A DNA stretch of 64,000 bases from Rapana venosa (taxonomy: Eukaryota; Mollusca; Gastropoda; Neogastropoda; Muricidae): assembly GCA_028751875.1 (NCBI GenBank), contig CM054154.1, positions 59,429,279-59,493,278 on the forward strand, written 5' to 3'. How positions within the stretch are numbered: the stretch's first letter is position 1; each line of letters opens with the position of its first letter. Below, one piece after another: positions 23,790 to 36,634 of this stretch. The position numbers and the translations under genes were made by a program. The notes beneath the pieces are model-generated. The model was not told where the DNA came from. It saw only the letters and a program-made list of their open reading frames with translations, and did no database searches.

Positions 23790-25790
23790 AGTATGAAAGA
23801 AGTACATGGAGTTTGGAGGGCAAAGAAAGCTCGTTTTAAAACTCATTTTAAAGAGTTCTTTGCTTGTCATTATTGGACAATTTTACTGTACAAGGGATGT
23901 GTGGAAAAACACAAGGGTAATTTTCGGCTGAACCGGCACAGCTTTCAAGCGGTGTGCTGCCTTTCCCTTTTTCCCGTTTATTTTTTTTTATCCACGGGCC
24001 CCGCCCCGCTTCCAGTCATGAACTTTTGGTGGGAAAAATAAAAAGGAGGGGAAAGAAAGCAGTGCTCAGCCCCTTGTTTAGTTCAATATGCAGACGACAT
24101 TTGCATGTAGATGAATGTTTCCAAAGAAACCCCCAAAACACTGAAAAAGGGCTTTTAAAAAAAAAATTAAAAAATATACCCAAAAAAACCTTGATAATTT
24201 AAATAAGTCACAATTTAAAAAAAGCCTACAGAAAAAACACCAAAATGATGCTTTTTAACAATGGGGGCAATCCAAGGGGAAAAATTTCCTTTTATTCAAA
24301 ATTTAAAATGAGATGTTGAATATAAACCCCTTTAAAAAAGTTTTTAAAGGGGTTTTTCTTTCCCCAAAGTTAACCCTTTAAAGCCATTTGAAAATATCCC
24401 TTTAAATAAAGGGAAAAAAAAGTTTTAAATCTCAAAAAATTTTAAAGAAAGCGAAATTTGGGGGCAAGACCTTACAGTTGGAAAAATTTTATCTACTTCT
24501 CTAATTAGATCCCCAAAATTTTCCCTATGGAACCCCCCAAAAACTTTTTTTGGCACCCAAGGTTTTTTACTAAAAAAGCTTCAAAGTGTAGACTGTAAGG
24601 CATATAGACTCGCTCTAGGGGTTTCCATTTTTCCTCTGCACTTGATACTTTTAAAGAAATTGGAATGACCCAACCCCTGGAATACCGACAACTTGTATGT
24701 GGGCCCCAAAATATTCTGAGAATTTTACATCCCGAAAAAATTTGCTTCAGGGGAAAAAAAAAATGAGGTCTGAAAATGGATTTTCCCCCAAAAGGAAACC
24801 CGACAAAAAAAACTCTTTTTAGGAAAAATTTCTATAAACTCCGATCCCTTTTGAGCATTCTGAAATTTTTAAAAAAAAGATTTTAGACCCAAAAGGGCCA
24901 AATTCCCGGGTTTTTCCCGTTGGGAAATAAAACAAGTCAATTTTATGTTGTTATTTCAACATAAAAAAAATGAGATCCAAATATAATGGCAGTTAATGTT
25001 TATTTACTTTTACAAAAAAATTACTGTCATTTTTTTAAAATTTATTTAGATGCCTCACTTTTAGACAAAACATCAAGCGGTTCAGCATTTTTCTACCAGC
25101 ACTAAAAATAGAAAAGTTTATATCATGTTGGGAAAAATCGTTTTGGGTTTTTTCAGCTGAAAATGAAAAACTTTTGTCATGGGTTTGAATTTCATTTTAG
25201 ATCAATCCATACTCTTTTTTTTCTTTTATTACTTTGTGTGGGTTCAAAATTTGTTTTTATGCCCTTTTTGTCAATAAAATTATAAGCAAACTCCCAAACT
25301 TATACTAAACCCTTTAAATGCTTCAAATCTCTGCGTTTAAAAGGAATTCATGGGTTTCCCTTTTTCTGGGTTCCTTCACATATAGGATTGGGTTTTTAAT
25401 GAGTGGGGGTGATCGGGGGGCGGGAAAAAGGTGCCAAAGTAAAAGAAAAGGGGGGCTTTTGTACTGCATGCCCCCTATCCATTGCAGAGGGTTATTTGGG
25501 TTTTCAGAAAAAGCCTTTCCCTTTAAACCCCTTTCCTTTTGCATATCTCAAGAGAAACTCCCTGTTGTTTTTCGAAAAAATTTTGCAGTTTCTTTAAGGG
25601 AAAAAAAGGGGACCTCAATTTTTTTCACAGAGTGCCCGTGCGTACGTTACTATTTTTCACGAGCAGTCATATTTTGGGCCAAAAATTTTTTTTTCATATA
25701 TGTCCAAAATTTTTTTTTGAACCCAAAAATATGTGTCTCCCACATGTGTCATGCTGTGTCCCCCTTTGTCACTAAAAATTAAAGGAAATT
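23790..25790 (+). mobile_element. LINE 3' half: reverse transcriptase, RNase H and zinc-finger-like end (I/Jockey group)
   Basis: The YADD active-site segment appears as LVQYADDICMWMNVS at about 24,078-24,122. It is followed by a degraded KTKMMLFN stretch (about 24,240-24,262), a V-K-F-L-G-V-like block and LTW near 24,300-24,420, and a QSVDCKAYRLALGV block at about 24,583-24,623. An RNase H-like domain follows: Y-x-D-A-S-L-L-D-K-T-S at about 25,048-25,078, FSAEM at about 25,154, then LLCVGSK and SIKL to about 25,290. A later stretch keeps the broken order W-V-x-S-H-I-G and N-E-W-x-D-R-A (25,370-25,430). A Cys/His-rich end lies near 25,725-25,770. RNase H after RT is known in the I, Jockey-related and Tad groups. 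Many frameshifts; not functional as written. Confidence 0.7.
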
Positions 25791-26560
25791 GCAGGGGACA
25801 TCCTGCTGTTGGGCTACAAAATACCCTTTCTTTTGGGTTTACTTTTTGTGAGTTAAAAAAATAAAAAAGTGTGGTTCCCGACTGAATGTGTCCTCCATCG
25901 ATCCTCGTATCCAAGTTTATGGTTTAATCCAATCGAACATTACACCCCTTTTACAAAATTATTTTCACCAAGTTACATTTTCTGAGGGGGAAAAATATTC
26001 AAAAAAAATTGAAAAAACGTTGACCCAATGCGATATATACGTTATTTACAAAAATTTTGCCACGGCCCACTATTTACAAATACCCCTAGTGTGTTTCCCT
26101 TTTACCAATAGGGCCCGTTACCATGGCGGGCAAGTGCAGGTGTCACAGCCCCCCCCCGTGTCAGTACAGGTGTTTTTTGCGTGTTTCCCCAGGTGAAAAT
26201 ATAATTAATTTTGAGAAATTTGGGTTTTTCGTATAATATTACCGATCCATGACTTCCCGAAAAATCTTTAAATCGATTCCCACCGTAGAGATGAAAACCT
26301 TTGGGAAATGCTTGTTCCCCCTCTGATCAAAAAATGACAGGAAAACCCTAATTTCCCCCGGTGTTTTTTTTCCATAATGGATCTATTACTAAGGGCCCTT
26401 TTACAGCGATCTTTTGCCTTTGGGAAAAATTGTTTGTTTCATTGCTACAATTTTAAAAAAAAGTTGGGGACAAACCCAAAAAAAATAAACTAAGAGCTTG
26501 GCATTCAGTGGGAGAGTTTGTGCCCGGGCCCAAATCAAAAAAAAAAAAAAATTTTAAAAC

Positions 26561-26591
<31 letters not shown>

Positions 26592-26603
26592 AATTAAAAA
26601 AAT

Positions 26604-26652
<49 letters not shown>

Positions 26653-27879
26653 CAAAACCCCCTTTAAATTTTTTAAAAAAAAAAAAAAACCGGTTTAATC
26701 TTTTCAAAACCCTTTTGAAAAAAGGGGGCTGTTTTAAAACAACGGGAATTTTTGGAATTTGCCCATCCTCCTTTTTTTTTTCTTTACCTCATTAAAAAGG
26801 TTCAACATTTTTTCCTTTTTAAATGGATTAGCTTAGTTCTTTAAAGGGGGAAATTCCCCCAAAATACCCCCAAAATTTTTTGCCCGGGGGTCGGCGGGGA
26901 AAAAAGAATGGGGTTTTCGGGACGGCGGGTTAGGCCGGGGGAAAAGGGGGAATTTTTTAAAATTACCCCATGGAAAAAACATTTTAAGGGGCAAAATAAT
27001 CCTGCCCCTTTCCCCCAAAATTTCCCCCCCCCTTGGTAAAAAGAGTAGTTGGGCTTTTCCAGGGGGATTCTTTAAAAATGGGGGTTAAGGGGGGGGGGGA
27101 AAAATAAGGCCTTAAAAAAAATTTTGGAAAAAATTAGCAAAAAATTTTGCCAAAATTTCCCAAAGGGTTTTAAAGTTTTTTGGTTAATTATATTTAAAAT
27201 ACCCAAAATTTTAAAGGAAACCTCCTTTTATTTTTTTGGGGAAAAATTCCTCCTTCAAAAAGGTTTTAAAAGTTTAAGTTAAAATTTTAAACCCCCTTTA
27301 AAAAAATTTATTTGCCTTATAGGGATTTGTTGTTAAATTCTTTTTTTACTTTTCCAAATTTTTTTTTTTTAAATTTAAATTTTTTTTTTTTTTTATATTT
27401 TTAAATTTTTGTTTTCCTTTTCTGTTTATGTTAAAAATCCCAAATATTTTTGTGTGTTGGTTATTCTATTTTGTAACCCCATGAAACCCGGGAAAACGCA
27501 TGCAAGCAGGGGCACCCACACCCCAAAGGGACAACCCCTTACACAAAGTTTGATCTTAAACCCCCCCCCTCTCTCCCCCCCTCCCCCCCCCTCTCTCTCT
27601 CTCTCCCGCTCGCTCCGGGAGGCCCTCGTTCTGCACACCCTTTGGGGGGGAAAAGGAATGGGAAAAAGGAGACCGGACCCCCCGCCCAGTCCTGGTGCAG
27701 GGTTTTTAGGTGGGGGACAAAAATGGGGCATCTTAACTAAGGGGCGGAAAAAAGACTGCTGAACAAAGGAATCCCGGTTTTCAGGGGGATCTGCCAACCC
27801 AAAACAAACAGAAAAACTGTGAAAAAAACACAGAGAAAGAGGCATCCCTGCCCACTACAAAGGCAACCCGCTGGTTTGG
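25791..27879. other. Low-quality region with A-rich and CT-rich tracts
   Basis: 26,540-26,690 is almost pure A with short breaks. 27,558-27,610 is a CT/C tract. An 102-codon open frame at 25,888-26,196 (+) has no motif I recognise. The remainder is homopolymer blocks. Confidence 0.45.
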
Positions 27880-29215
27880 CCCGGAAACCCCTTCACTATC
27901 GGCCCTTGGTCGTTTAACTTTTGCCGAAGTTGTTCGCCCCGGTGCCCCCCCGGCAGCAGGGAAAAAGGGAAAAAGCCAACATGGACCATCGGCGGGGTTT
28001 TTCGTAACCCACAAAAAGACCGGCCCCAAAAAAGTTAAACCCTTTAGTATCCCTAGATCGCCCCAGGGAATGCCAGTCACCATGGGCCCTCGGGCCCTTC
28101 TTTTTTGGCATGAGGCACCCGGTTCTATGGCAATTCCCGGGGGGATGGTGGGGGGTGGGACTCCCGATAAAAGCCCATTTTAGCTGGCAATATTTTAAAC
28201 CCGGGTCCAGGATTTCTGTGAGGGTCCCCCCATGTCAAAAACCAAACCCTGCAACTGGAGAACCGGCCTGTGCCAGGTTTAGGCATGGCGACAGGCAGAC
28301 AGGGAAAAACCCGCAAAGAATTCCGCTGGGGCCCGTGGATCATTACCGGGGCAAGCAGCTAGGTTTTATTGATGTCAGCTGAACAACTCGCAGCCTTTCC
28401 CCAGGACGGGTGCTGAGGTGGTCAAGGGGTGACCACAAACTGAAAGGGGGGGGTGGCTGCGACAACCCGGGCCCCGTGGTGCTGGAGGGCAAATTCTAGC
28501 ACCCGTGCATCCCCTTTTCCTGTCGCCAGAGGCACCGAAAACCAAGGGGCGTGCCCAAGCAACACGATGCTCCCTCAGGGGGAACCAGTTGGTTCCCAGC
28601 CTCCCGGTGACAGCCCCCGCCCCCTACCCCCGTCCACCCCACCGGGGCCCCCCTTTTCCAAACTGCCGGCAGTATGAGGGGGAAACAGAGAAACCTGCTC
28701 AAATTCCCGGGGGTCAGCTCCACATCCAGGAAACCGCAGTGCCGTGGGGGGTGTATCCACACAGCCCGATGGCCAGAGGGGGGGGGAAAACCCGATGCTG
28801 TTTCTCGCCCCCCTGGGGACGCTTCACATCAACCTGTGGGGAGATGGGATGGTACTCGTGCTGATGTCAGCGGTTTGGGTTGCTTCCCTGGGCTGTTTTA
28901 AGTTGAGGGAAAAATGGGAAGATGCTGTTGGCATGAAGGGGGGGAGATCTTGGGGACGGTTTATCCGAGTTACCCCCCATGCCAACCAAAAGGGCCACTG
29001 TACCAAACCCAAAACCAAGGGCCCCCCCAACCCCCGCAGCAAAAAAGAAAACGAAGGGAATGCTGCCCCCCGGGTTTCCCAAAAAAGACAAAAACAGTGG
29101 GCAAAAAGGCCCAAACCCGGGTTTTGATGGTTTCACTCAAACACAAAAAGTTTGTCTGGACCGAAAGACGTTTTTAAAAAGCAAATCTGTGGTTTCCCCC
29201 AGCAAGTGAAAGAAG
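27880..29215 (+). mobile_element. GC-rich coding-like block, possible LINE ORF1
   Basis: Distinctly GC-rich and coding-like compared with its flanks. It lies immediately 5' of the LINE ORF2 at 29,320. Plus-strand frames include HVKNQTLQLENRPVPGL (about 28,232-28,282), a Pro/Ser/Thr-rich middle (28,500-28,680) and a Lys/Pro-rich end closing at a stop near 29,209 after KSKSVVSPSK. Position, strand and basic C-terminus fit an ORF1 (RNA-binding) of a two-ORF LINE, but no zinc knuckle or RRM is visible. Alternative: an unrelated exon cluster. Function not assigned. Confidence 0.35.
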
Positions 29216-29319
29216 AAGGTTAACCCTTTTTTAAAGAAAAACATGCGAACAAAAGGCCCCGCCCCCCACCAACAAAAAAAAAGCAAAAAATAGATAGGAT
29301 AAAGGGCCCGGCCCATACC

Positions 29320-32300
29320 CCCCTGACATTAATCCTAGTACACCAAAAAAAATCATTTGCGTTTTGTTTTATATAATATTTAAGGGTAGCCAAAATTTTT
29401 TTCATGACCTGATGTGCAGGGCTATTTTGGAAGTTTTGATTTTTGTCTTTTAGTTTAAAATTTGTAACAAAAAATTTCCCCAGGGGACAACATTTGTTTC
29501 CCGATATTTATTGTTTTATCCCCCCTGCAGTTAAAATTTTTTTAGGTTCGTACTGACGATTTTCTGGTGGTTAATTCTGTTTTGGGTTAAAAAAGGGAAA
29601 TTTTTTTTCCCCTGTTTAAGTATTACTTTAGAATATGGGCAATGGGAATTGTTTTGCAATTTCTAAAAAACTTTTTTAAAAATGAAAAACCTGTAGTTTT
29701 AGGGGGTGCTTTTTGTCCCCCCGCTATCTGGTTACTAAACAAAAACGAAAATTTACAATGGGGGTTGTTTGTTTGGAAAAATTGTATTCTTGATGTGATC
29801 GAGATAATTTGGGGATGTTCTGTTTTCTTTTTTGGTGTTTTAATGTCCCAACTGGCAAAAGAAAATTTGATGATTTGATGCCCGTGGAGTATTATTGATT
29901 GTTTTGATTACTGGGGATGCTTTTTGGAAAAAGACCTTTCGGGCATCTAGAGGGCTACACATTGAAAGATTTTTTGGGACATAACTTTTGAATTTTTGGG
30001 GAGAATTTGGAAATTATTATCATGAATTTGGGTTTTTTTGGTGATGTAAATTCTGCCAGTTTCACTTACATTTCTCCTTGATGCATTTTTGTGGGTTAAA
30101 TTTTTTTTTTCAAAGGGGTTACTACAGTTTTCCTTTTGAAAGAATGGTTTTTGGGCCAAAAAGTTGAGTCAAAACATACCAGTTGAACTCTCTTTTTAAT
30201 TGATGACCCAAAAAAAAAAATTTTGGGGAAAAAAAAGCCCTTTAAATTTCAAATTAGATAAAATTTGTATGGAAAAAAGAAAAAAAATAGATGAATTTTA
30301 GGAAAAATTGTTCAGTTGAAGTTTAAGGGAGGGCTTTTGATAAAACGAAACTTTATTGAAAGAATATTAATGAGTCAATAAACATTTAAAAAAGGTCCCC
30401 CCCCTTCCTTTCCCCCGCATCCCCCCCAAAAACCCTAATAACCTAGGACAGAGAAAAGTCTCAAAAATGGTTTGATAAAAAAATTTAGGGGAGATTTGAA
30501 AAAATTTGTTTGACAGAAATTTAAAAAAAATTTAAAAAAATACTAAACAACCCTGTGCAATATATTTTTTATAGGAAAACTAGACCCCCCCCAAGAAATA
30601 CTAAGGCGAAAAAGGGCAAAATACAGCGGGGATTGCTCCCCTCACTACAAGAAAATACTAAAAAATCCTTCGGGGTTTTTTGGGCAAAAATTAAGAAAAA
30701 TTTGGTACAAAGAAATTTAAAACCTAAAAAACAAAAAGCAAATTGCAATTTGGTTTTCTTTTTCCCCCGGGGGTGGGTTTAATGTCAAGAACGACGAGAG
30801 AAGGTAAAGAAAAAAGCTGAAATTTAAAGGAAATGTAACTTTGACACTGAAAAATTTAGGCAGGGCATCTTGAAAATGAAGTTTATGCACTATAAACCCC
30901 TTTAAAAATGGCCCAAATTGCCGGGCCCAAAATTTCATAACCGTAAATTTTTTTAAAAAAAAATGCTTTCCCTCTCCCCCTTGTGCCCCATCTAAAAAAA
31001 ATTTTTTTAAATTAAAAAAATTTTTTTTTCAGGAACTTTCCCCCCGTCCGGACAAATCTGTAATCCCGCCCCCTACCCTTAAAAAGGGCGATACCCAAAA
31101 AAAAACCCAGATAAAATACCGAGGAATATCTCTAAAAAAAATATCTCAAGCCCAAATTATACAAACCACATACTTAACCAAAACCCTTTGAATGAAAATG
31201 GATTGGAAAAAAATAAGTTGTTTGGAGAATACCCCGCAGGTTCCGGAAAGGTACGGAACCCAAACGACCCTATCTTTTCAATATTTTCAACAATACAAAA
31301 GCAAATTTGGGATAAACATAAAAAGTTATATGTAGCTTTCATAGATTTTTTGAAAAGCTTTCGAATCAATAGATAGGGCTTAAAAATGTGGAATGTTCTG
31401 GGAAAAAAAAGGGGCTTTAAAGGGGAAAAGTAGAATTTTATAAGCAATTTGTTAGTATGTTTTAAAAAATTGTGCAGGAAAGGTCAGAGTTTTGGGGGGA
31501 AATTACAGAGTCTTTTAAAATGGGCCACTGGGAGTCAAAAAAGGGAAATATGTAGCCCTGTATTATTTTATGCTTATTGATGAAGTAGCAAAAGAACTTG
31601 CCCAGCGTGGGAAAACATGGCATTTAAATTTTTTCCCGGCTTTGGGTTTAAAAAATGTGTTTTAATGTTTGTGATGATGTTTTTTTTTGTCAGTTCTGTG
31701 TGTGGGTTACAAAAAAACTAAATGTTTTCATGAGACGGGACAAAAATTTTGGTTAAAATTAATTTAGCCAAAATCGAATAAGTTTTTGTTTAGAAAAGGG
31801 GGGTATTTTGCACTTAAAGAGGAAAAGGTCCTATGGTTTCTGATTGCATTGAAAAATTTTTTTGCAAAAAAAAAAATCTTGGCCTTTTCTATCCCCCCTA
31901 GTTTTCATTTTCACATGCCTGGGCTGATATGGCAAGCCCAGCAAAAAAAGGTAATTATAAACATTTTGAGATACCCTTTAAAACCAAATTGGGGAAAAAT
32001 TTATAAGATATTCTTTTAAATTATTTTACACACAAATACAACCCATGTTGACTTTTGGGGCAGAGGTCTGGGGTTAAAAAATGACCTGAAAAATTTTTTA
32101 ACGTTTTACCCCTTTTGCTATTTAAGCGCTTTTAAAATTTAGCTTTAGAACTCCTAAAGACCCGTCTACAGTGAAAAAGGGGAGATACCCACTTTTTGTT
32201 AAAAAAAATTTAAAAAGGGGAGGTTTCATTTGGTTTAGGGTTTTACGATGAGGATGAGCGGTTCCCCAAAAAAGCTTAAAGGGTGTCAGGGCTTTTGCTG

Positions 32301-32900
32301 AAGGGGAAAAAGGGTCATGGGCTTATCTTATGTTTCTTCCTGTACAGTATGGTTTTTGGATGCTTGGGGAAAAACCCAAAGGGTAGGTTTATGAGGGGAA
32401 ATTTTTTATTAAAAAGCTAAAGGAACGGTTAACTGCTTTTTTATGTTCAGGAGGTGGAAAGAAAGTATTTCCCCAGTCACGAAAAATACACTGTGTACTC
32501 AAAATTTAAACTAACTTTTTGTGCCCCCTTTTTCTTTAAAAATATTTAAAAAATATAAAAGCAAGGAATTGTTTTGATACGATTACGCCTAGGGGGGTCT
32601 CTCAGCGAAGTACAAAAATGCGTTTCAGAAGGAATTTTGTCAGAAGCAGGGCCTTGTGTTTCCCCCGTATGTCGTGCGGCTTGAAACCGAAATTCACTTT
32701 GTATTAGTGTGTCCAGCTACCCGAATAGGGAACGTTTATTGCAAAAAAAGGGATTAAATAGTCCAACATTGTTTAAGTTTTTAACTAGTTACTTGCATCT
32801 GGAAAAAAAAGCTGTTATCAATCGTCTTTTCTAATTTTGTTATGAAAGCATTTGATAAGGGGAGCTCGGGTTTGTAGCAGAGCAAGTTTAAAAGGCATAT
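29320..32900 (+). mobile_element. CR1/Jockey-like LINE ORF2: endonuclease, reverse transcriptase, C-terminal region
   Basis: The endonuclease begins near 29,405 with DVQGYFG and continues through SPGDNICFP (about 29,478-29,505), KPVVLGG (29,690-29,710), YK-x-NENLQ (29,738) and a degraded GDFN-x-x-x-x-KENL box at 29,815-29,865. A basic linker lies at 30,560-30,780. The RT starts at 31,190 with NKLFGEY-x-AGF, then IFSIFSTIQKQIWDKHKKLYVAFIDF at 31,269-31,350, a G-V-x-Q-G-D-like segment near 31,500, ELAQRGKH at about 31,590, and FRKGGY at 31,788-31,806. The C-terminal region contains GRYPLFV (about 32,181), the R-L-R-L-G block (32,582) and an S-P-V-C ... ETEIHFVLVCPATR zinc-knuckle-like end (32,659-32,720). 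This matches the family of the fragment at 6,852-7,606. Nearly full-length by span, with dozens of frameshifts. Confidence 0.78.
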
Positions 32901-34560
32901 TAGTAATGCCTTTTTATTTGTTTTGGATCAAAAGCTATGTCTTGGGGTTTTTATTTGTTTATGTTTCCCCAGTGATTTTGGGCCATAGGCCTTTAAAATT
33001 AAAAAGATTCAGAGTTCGAGTTTTCTTGCTCGCTTTGCTCGCCCCTTTTTTGTATTCAGTCTCCTAAATTTTTGGGTCCCGGTATCACCCCCCCTTTTAA
33101 TTTGGGAAAGACCTTAAAAAAATTTAAATTATTACTTATTACACACACACCCCCAAACACACAAATTTTTAACACACTTAGGGATGAAGTATGCTCTTGT
33201 AAAGTAGGGACATATTTTTGAGGGGAAAATTTTTAGGTAGGAAAAATGGTTTTGGGGGTTTAAAGGGTTATCAAAAAGTTTTGCGAAGGGAAAGGGGCAT
33301 AATGGATGGAAAAACGAAAAGGGAGGCCAAAGGGTTTTTTTGAATCTTTTTAAAAAACAAAGATGGTTTGCAAAAAGGGTGGGTGTTTAAAAGAAAATTT
33401 AAAGGAAAAGATGCTTTTAAACTTTAAAAAAATTTTAAATTATCTTTTTTTTTAAAAGGGCAGAGAAAAATGCAGGGGAGGAGTTTAAATTTTTTTTTTC
33501 GAAGCGACTCGGAGTTTGAGGGTTAAAAGGTGGATATATGTGTGGCCAAAAAAGAAAATTAAGATTTAAAGGGAATAAACTGGGGTTTTAATTCATTGGA
33601 CAGTTTGGGAATGGTTACCCAAAAAGAAAAGTAAAAATGGGGCCGTGAGTTTTTTTTATAAAATGTGTTGAAGAATTAAAAAATTCAATTTTGGGGGGGA
33701 AAATTGGAATTTAGGGGGTTTTAAAGGAAAAAAGTTAGGGGGTCCCATAAATGGTTTTTTTTGGGGGAAAGGTCTTTTTTGGTTTTAGTTTTTTTGTTTG
33801 GGGGGGGTTTTTTTTGGGGGGGGGGGTTTTGTTTGCCAAAAGGTTAAAAGGGGGGGGGAAAAAATGGTTTTGGGGGTTTTTTGGGGGGGGTTTTGGGGGG
33901 TTTGGAAAAGGGGGTTTTTTTGGGGGATACTTTTTTTTTTAAGGTTTTTTTTAATTTTTTTTTAAATTTTTTCTATTTGTTTTTGGTTTTTGGTAAAAGT
34001 GGGGTTCCATTTTTTTTATTTGGGGGGAAAATTTTTTTTTTTAAAGGTCGAAAAAAAAAGGGGGGGGGGAAATTTTTCCTCAAAAGGGGTAGTTTTAAAT
34101 TGGATTGGTTTTGGTTTATAGGATTAAAGGGGGGGAAAGTTTTGGGTAAGTCTGTTGGTTTTAAAAAATTTTTTTGCTTTAGAAAAAGGTAAGTTTGAGA
34201 CCTTTTTTTCTTAAAAGGGGGTAGTTGGGTTTTTTAAAATTAATTTTTTTTTTGGGTGCCCCCAAAAGGAAATTTTTTTTTTAGGGTGTAAATACAAGTG
34301 TAATTGGAAAAAAGGAAGGTTGGAAAGGTAAGAAAGAAATTTTTAATTTCATTTTTTTTTTCCATTTTTAAAAAAAGGGTGATCCAAACTGGGATAGGGG
34401 GAGGTGGAAATAAGGTCGGGGGTAGTTGGGATTTTTGAAAAGGGGAAAAAAATTTGGAGGGAAAAGCAGAATTGGGGTGGGGGGAGGAGTTGTTTTTGAA
34501 AAGAGTTTGAGGTGGGGGAAAAAAAAATTTTTGGTGTAACAAGAATTGGAAGGTAGTAGT
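32901..34560. other. LINE 3' flank, then G/T homopolymer region
   Basis: Up to about 33,070 this is probably the LINE 3'UTR. A short (CA)n lies at 33,140-33,165. From about 33,700 to 34,250 the sequence is almost only runs of G, T and A, including G runs of 8-10, and carries no coding information. Apparent Gly/Phe-rich proteins here are artefacts. Confidence 0.5.
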
Positions 34561-35425
34561 TGTCTTTGCGGGGTTTAAAGAGTTTGACTTTGTTTATTTG
34601 TTTTCGGAAAAGCTTTTTTTTATTTCAGTTTTGATTCCCCCTTTGTTGCCCGGCATTTGGGCTTCTATCAGATGTCTTGGGTAACCGGCGAAAGGTCTTT
34701 TGGGGTCATGGGAGGTGCATGCTCATCAAGCAGTTGGCGGGAATAGTGTTTTGTGTCAGTTTTTCAAGGGTTTTGAAAAACGTTTGGAACTTGTGAAGAA
34801 AGGTATAAATTTTAAACCTTAAGATGCGAAAGAAATATTTCTTCTTTTGACAGGGTTTTTTGATTTGAGGGGGAAAAGAATGGGCGGAATGATCAGAATG
34901 CGTTGTCGGGGACAGAAAAGATTTTACAAGATTAAATGAACATTTGTAATCACCCGTCTAAAATATGACCGTTGTGCGTTTTTCGTTTACCCCGTTTTGG
35001 GGGAAGAATGGTTTGGGGCAAGAAAGGAAAAACGTTTACGTTTGGGGAAAATTGGTTGTTGAAATGGAAGTTGAAAATCACCAAGAATTATAAGTTTATG
35101 GGGGAGAGGCTTTGGTCAAGGGGTGACTGGAAATTTTTTGGGGAAAAAAGAGATGTTAGGTTGTTTTTTCGGCTGGGAGGGGGGGAAAAGGGAGCAGTGT
35201 AATAGAGTGGGCCGGTAGTTTAGATTGATTTCACAAATTCAAAAGATTTATGTGAGAATGGGAAGTTTTACTGAAAAAAAGAATGGTTTCCCAAAGGGCT
35301 TTGAGAATGATGGCAATCCCACCTCCTCGAGAGAGGTTTGGGGGAAAGAAATGGTTTTTTTATCCCGAGTCCTTTTTATTTTGGCTATGGCCCCTTGGTT
35401 TAAGCCAAGTTTTTGGGAGGAAAAA

Positions 35426-35459
<34 letters not shown>

Positions 35460-35949
35460 AAGGAGTTTTTAGGGGTGGGGAATTTAAAAAAAGTGGTATT
35501 TGGGCAGACAGAGAAGAACAACAAATTGAAGGGGGGAACAAAAGTTTTAGGGTTAGGAAAAAGGTGAAAAAATTTTGGCAAAGGGGAGGGGGCCACATAT
35601 TTTTTTTTTGAAAAAAAAATTCAGGAAAAACAGAACAAAAAAATTGGGGTGTGGGGAAATTTCAGGGGTAGAAGTGGTAAGGGAGGGGGAATCAAGGGGA
35701 ATTGGTGTGACACATCCCGTTCCCTTTTATTTTCGCAAACCATTTTTAAGTTCAAAAAATCCAAAGGGTAAAACCCGGGTGGACGGAGCATGGAGCCTTT
35801 GTCGGGGTAACCCGAAATTGAAAACAGAGGTTTAGGGGGGAACGGGAAAGGAAAAAACCTGGGGCAGGGGGGAAAAAAGGGCACAAAAACCGCGCTTTTC
35901 CCCTGTTGAAAATTTTTTAAATTTAAGTAAAATTTTAAAATTAAAAATT
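34561..35949. other. Low-quality region, no gene assigned; poly-A at 35,427
   Basis: Open frames at 34,972-35,202 (+) and 35,225-35,461 (+) show no recognised domain. A 30-odd-base poly-A tract lies at about 35,427-35,457. Quality improves toward about 35,950. Confidence 0.4.
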
Positions 35950-36634
35950 TTCGAAAAGTAATAATATGAAACAAAATTATTCTGACCGTAGGATTCAGGG
36001 AGAAAATACAAACATGAAGATATAAAACTTTCCCAACAGGACCAGGTATAAACACACAAATAAGCACTCAAACACTAGAGACATACGCCAGGTGAACTCA
36101 GACATTCACAAAAACAAAGTACCAATATATACACACATTCACATGGAACGACTTTATAAAAACATCAGTTTACGTACAGCTTTTTATTTATAATTGCCAT
36201 AAAGATTAACTGTTAATTTTTTTTCCCCTTGTGAACAATCATTGTGTAAGTATCCTCAGTAATTGTCATGACCACAATCTTGATGCAACCAGTTCTTTTG
36301 CCAAATTTGTAAATAATGGGGATACTATTTTCTGTAATGTGGTGCTGTGCACTCTTCCTCATGAGAACTTTTGCAGTCAATATGTTTTTATCTGAACATT
36401 TTCATATGTGTAGCAGGTCTGTGGAATGAAAACTTTCCAAAATATTCCCATAAAATCAACAAAACACAAAGCAAACTTGTAAAAACATCCCTGAAGTCTG
36501 AATGCGGCTACCTTAATGATAGGCAGTCAGCCATGACAAAACCTCAACACTGGTGAATTTCAGAGCTGTAGCTGAGGAACAAAAAAACAACACTTACATC
36601 AACAACAACAAAAAAAACGAGCGTCAAGACGTAC
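35950..36634 (-). other. Intron downstream of the capicua-like exon
   Basis: Clean AT-rich sequence beginning (minus strand) with the donor GTACGTCTTG at 36,634. No further exon is recognisable before quality falls at about 35,900. Confidence 0.55.

Noticed and set aside
33751..34192. Gly/Phe-rich proteins
   Set aside because: Direct translations of G and T homopolymer runs in collapsed consensus.
35621..36067. Next exon of the capicua-like gene (148-codon minus-strand frame)
   Set aside because: No convincing acceptor after 36,634, and the residues do not continue the acidic DDDVI-type sequence expected after MVICEDEG.
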